DNA from: CAYWMP01 sp964459445 | Lineage (GTDB): Bacteria; Desulfobacterota; DSM-4660; Desulfatiglandales; HGW-15 | Direction: 5' to 3' | DNA: 25,174 bases | Assembly (NCBI GenBank): GCA_964459445.1 | Contig: CAYWMP010000082.1 | Span: 1-25,174 of the forward strand | Shown here: positions 22,687-25,174 of the stretch, in pieces | How positions within the stretch are numbered: position 1 is the stretch's first letter | Layout: the number at the start of each line of letters is the position of its first letter | Program-made: the position numbers and the translations under genes | Notes under the pieces: generated by a model | Databases searched by the model: none | What the model was told of the DNA's origin: nothing | Seen by the model: only the letters and a program-made list of their open reading frames with translations

Positions 22687-23164
22687 CGTTAATCTCCTTA
22701 AGGGGCGGCTCCGATGGAGAAACGATCGGTCTTTCTTCCTTGAGCAAAATGCCCTCTTCCCGCTCCCTCGGTATTTCTTTGATCCACTTCAAGTCTCCCC
22801 TGTGCCACATGTAGATCAGTCCCAGAAACAAAATTCCCATGAAACCGCCGATTTCAATCAGCGCAAAGAGCCCCATTTCAGCTGCCACCCACTTTTTAAA
22901 AACGCTTGCGCAAGGAAACACCAGGGCCAGTTCGATATCAAAGATGAGGAAGGCCACGGCCACTGCATAGAACCTGAAGTTGAAAAGAATGTGTGCTGAG
23001 CCAACGGGTCGTTCACCGCATTCATAGGTGGTGAATTTGGCGGGATTGTAGGGAACCTTCGGGGCAAGCGCTTTGGAAACGGTTATGATCACAAAGGTCA
23101 TCGCAAGCCCCAGGATGATGAAAATGAAGATGTTGGCAAAGTTAAAAAGCAAGCAAGGCCTCAT
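22670..23164 (-). CDS. nuoA: Complex I subunit A
   Basis: Three-helix membrane subunit, first gene of the nuo operon. Seen: the TTYECGERPVGSAHILFNFRFYAVAVAFLIFDIELALVFPCA loop and helix, including the conserved FDIE acids. At 164 residues it is longer than the usual ~120; the extra part is a hydrophilic C-terminal tail (KEIPREREEGILLKEERP...). The ATG at 23164 lacks a strong ribosome site, so the exact start is not certain. Confidence 0.93.
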   Translation of the reverse strand: MRPCLLFNFANIFIFIILGLAMTFVIITVSKALAPKVPYNPAKFTTYECGERPVGSAHILFNFRFYAVAVAFLIFDIELALVFPCASVFKKWVAAEMGLFALIEIGGFMGILFLGLIYMWHRGDLKWIKEIPREREEGILLKEERPIVSPSEPPLKEINDDQHL

Positions 23165-23458
23165 TCAAAAGTTTAGAGCATTCCTAAATCCGGCAACAAG
23201 ATACTGAAAAACCCCCTCACCACTTACTTGAGAAAAACTAACACTATAGCGCTTTGAAACCATGTTTGATTGAGCGTGGGCTCGGGGATCAAAAAAATGG
23301 GCATAAGGCATACAGCACAAGTGAAATATTTTTACCTTAGGCCTTAAACCCTGAGCCTTTCTTTATTCGTCCCGGTAAAGTGGTTGCTGGGCCCCTTTCT
23401 ATTTGAAAAGGGCTAACTGATATGAGAAATAATGTTTTGTATTGTTTGTTTTCGGCGG
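23165..23458. other. Gap of 294 bases before nuoA
   Basis: I see no gene here. It should hold the nuo promoter on the minus strand: a TATAGT hexamer is present (fwd ACTATA near 23250) but with no good -35 partner. A weak hairpin of CCCTTTC/GAAAAGGG type near 23392-23413 follows the GAF-domain gene without a T-tract. Confidence 0.3.
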
Positions 23459-24028
23459 TCAGTCATTAGGCATAGGCAGTGAGTCCGTCGGCGACACCGC
23501 GGCGACCACTTCATCGATGGTTTGAATAGCATTGAGCAGCCTGGTATAGGTCATGGCGAGTCCGATGTTTTCAGCTAACAGGAGCAACGAGTCGATGTCA
23601 TGGTCAGAGATATGCCACACATCATGATGATAGAGTCTCAGGACACCCAGGATTTCGTTTGAAAAAGAAATGGGGAGGGAGAGAATGGCAGCAATTCCCT
23701 CCTTCTTGGCCTCTTCAGGATATTGCACCTTTTCGTCATTGCTTACATCAGGTACAATCACCGGCACGCCATTGAGGTTCTCTGCAAAACTCCTGTCCGC
23801 ATTGAGAGGCCCCTTGGTCAGATACTTAGGGGTAAGGCCAAAACTGGCCATCGTTTCCAGCTCTCTGGTTTCGAGATTCAGAACAAATAAGGCACAGCCC
23901 TTAATCTCTAGGGCGGCTGCCAGAAGCCGGGCCAGATTATTTGTCATGGTGTCAAGGTTGTCTGATTGGGCAATGGCCTTGGTTACCGTTTTGAACACGT
24001 CAATGGTAATTTTTTGGTCGGCACTCAT
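23459..24028 (-). CDS. GAF-domain protein
   Basis: A 189-residue soluble protein consisting of one GAF domain (residues ~15-165): an N-terminal helix VTKAIAQSDNLDTMTNNLARLLAAAL, strands KGCALFVLNLETRELETMASFGL, the RSFAENLNGVPVIVPDVSNDEKVQYPEEAKKEGIAAILSLPI core, and LGVLRLYHHDVWHISDHDIDSLLLLAENIGLAM. No kinase, cyclase or DNA-binding domain is attached. GAF domains bind small molecules, haem or iron; the ligand is unknown. GGGAGGAA precedes the ATG. It lies 62 bases after the universal-stress-like gene, probably in one operon with it. Confidence 0.88.
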   Translation of the reverse strand: MSADQKITIDVFKTVTKAIAQSDNLDTMTNNLARLLAAALEIKGCALFVLNLETRELETMASFGLTPKYLTKGPLNADRSFAENLNGVPVIVPDVSNDEKVQYPEEAKKEGIAAILSLPISFSNEILGVLRLYHHDVWHISDHDIDSLLLLAENIGLAMTYTRLLNAIQTIDEVVAAVSPTDSLPMPND

Positions 24029-24090
24029 GATTTTTCCTCCCGCATCTAATTGACAGCCCGGTTTCTCAACCCGTTACATTCGTCCAGAGA

Positions 24091-24555
24091 TTAATTGGCT
24101 ATACAGATCGTGACATCCTTGAGGGCAGACAACACTTTGTTATGAACGCTGCGCGCAAATAGGCGAGACACCTTGCCCGGTTGACGGCTCAGCACCAGGA
24201 CGTCATATTTTCCCCTAAAGGCGCATACGACAATTTCATCAGCAATGGATTTTTTTCTTTCCTTGAACACATAATCGACCTGGTCTTCGGAAAAACCGTT
24301 ATCCAACAAATAATCCCTGGCGAACTTGAGGCCGGTCTCCTTTTCCTGGATATCTTTTGAAATGCTTGCCAAGGCCTCCCTCATTTTCTTCATTTCAGGG
24401 TTAGCCGTCACATCAATTTCGGGCAATGGTGTATAGGTGTTAAACAAGGTGACCTTCGCATCTTTTCGGTTGGCAAAATTGTTGATGACAAAAGCCAAAG
24501 CCTTTTCTTCGGAAACGTTGAAATTGTAGGGTACCAGAACCTTTTGTTCGGCCAT
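24091..24555 (-). CDS. Universal stress protein family (UspA-like)
   Basis: A 154-residue cytoplasmic protein with the Usp alpha/beta fold: first strand KVLVPYNFNVSEEKALAFVINNF, second strand AKVTLFNTYTPLP, a charged helical middle (KKMREALASISKDIQEKE), and the last strands DEIVVCAFRGKYDVLVLSRQ. The ATP-binding ending usual for some Usp proteins (G-x2-G-x9-G-S/T) is not intact: the region reads QPGKVSRLFARSVHNKVL, lacking the second and third glycines, so it may not bind ATP. Function is unassigned beyond the family. AAAGGAGGAG precedes the ATG. Confidence 0.8.
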   Translation of the reverse strand: MAEQKVLVPYNFNVSEEKALAFVINNFANRKDAKVTLFNTYTPLPEIDVTANPEMKKMREALASISKDIQEKETGLKFARDYLLDNGFSEDQVDYVFKERKKSIADEIVVCAFRGKYDVLVLSRQPGKVSRLFARSVHNKVLSALKDVTICIAN

Positions 24556-25174
24556 CTAGCTCCTCCTTTCCCCTGTTTTGGTATTAGATACCGAGTTTCG
24601 ACCAACGAAAACGGGGAATTAATATTTGAACGCCTCAAATTGATTCTATCAATCCTTGGAAGGAGAATTGCTTTTTCTCGATGTGTATTTGTTACGCCAA
24701 ATAAGCATAATGGATCATCGGAGGAGTCGGCAATGAGTCCGTCAACTTAATCATATTGGATGAAATTATAGGTGATGCATGCCTTGAGCTAGAGCCTTAA
24801 TCAAACATAAGAACACAGCGGCCTTCAGGCCCCGCTACCACGTTGTAGTATACCACAGAGTAGTTTTTTATGTAAATAGAAATCACCCAATTGAGTTAGC
24901 AAGGTCTGCTTGCTAGACCGAGCTGTGCTACAGGAACTGACTCAAAGGAATGGATCCCCTTTTGTTTCCCTGCTAATGTCGGTAACGAAACTTCGAAGGA
25001 AAGATGCCATGGATTATGGGCGCCCATTCGACAAAAATCAAAAATAAGAGTAACATTTGAAAAGGGATAAATTGACACAAATATAGTCTTCATCAAATCT
25101 GATAGGATATATAAAAAAGTCGTAACAATTTAGCCGTTTGAAACAAAAAATGGATTTTTTTTCAAAAAAGACTG
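24556..25174. other. Right-end stretch of 619 bases without a convincing gene
   Basis: It presumably carries the promoter of the universal-stress-like gene on the minus strand, though I find no strong -35/-10 pair. It contains a dyad ATTGAT-TCT-ATCAAT (24639-24653), a GC-rich hairpin near 24817-24836, and a five-pair, seven-base-loop hairpin at 24903-24919 that is not a tRNA. The last ~130 bases are very AT-rich, with TTGACA at 25072-25077 on the plus strand but no properly spaced -10. Short open frames here have neither ribosome sites nor recognisable products. Confidence 0.4.

Noticed and set aside
24639..24653. FNR-like box TTGAT...ATCAA upstream of the universal-stress-like gene
   Set aside because: The spacer is three bases, not the four needed for an FNR-type site, so the half-sites are out of register.
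24893..24945. tRNA-like segment on the minus strand (TAGCACAGCTCGGTCTAGCA followed by a 5-bp stem with a 7-base loop)
   Set aside because: The loop lacks the required T before the anticodon position, the D-stem does not pair, and no acceptor or T-arm follows.
1..25174. CRISPR array, rRNA, complete insertion sequence or transposase
   Set aside because: No regularly spaced repeats, rRNA-like sequence or transposase-like frame was seen on either strand.

Overview
The window looks like a chromosomal segment of an anaerobic, respiratory bacterium, most likely a member of the Desulfobacterota (former Deltaproteobacteria). I base this on gene content: a sulfate-reducer-like molybdopterin-binding protein, a periplasmic nitrate reductase operon rich in multihaem cytochromes, and an 11-gene complex I operon without nuoEFG. 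The taxon is inferred and could not be checked by a search.

Layout. 1-1278 (+ strand): the 3' part of a MoeA-like molybdopterin-binding gene whose reading frame appears broken near base 50, a hairpin terminator, and a small antibiotic-biosynthesis-monooxygenase (ABM) domain protein. 1324-5432 (- strand): an arsenic locus read arsR, arsP-type permease, small redox thioredoxin, acr3, arsC. It has a strong promoter/operator before arsR, a probable second promoter before the permease, and a branched inverted-repeat element (3426-3549) in the middle. 5474-12076 (- strand): a nitrate reductase operon read napD, napA, a tetrahaem NapB-like cytochrome, a second tetrahaem cytochrome, a Tat-exported ferredoxin-like protein and an NrfD-type quinol-oxidising membrane subunit. 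A 24-bp perfect palindrome of the CRP/FNR kind precedes it and a clear hairpin terminator ends it. 12278-23164 (- strand): nuoABCDHIJKLMN, with a block of three hairpins between nuoD and nuoH. 23459-24555 (- strand): a GAF-domain protein and a universal-stress-like protein. The last 620 bases hold no convincing gene.

How the parts work together. Complex I without its NADH-oxidising arm would reduce membrane quinone from an electron donor other than bound NADH (perhaps ferredoxin) while pumping ions. The NrfD/ferredoxin pair would oxidise the quinol and pass electrons through the tetrahaem cytochromes to NapA, which reduces nitrate in the periplasm. The ars operon is a separate stress module: ArsR senses As(III), ArsC reduces arsenate, ACR3 expels arsenite, and the ArsP-type permease may expel organic or inorganic arsenic.

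The points most worth a second look are the branched element inside the ars operon, the two-fold repeated NapB-like cytochrome, the palindrome placed as a class II activator site before napD, the NuoH with an extra ~100-residue membrane insert, the hairpin block in nuo, a probable cytochrome gene remnant between nuo and nap, and the frame lesion at the left edge.
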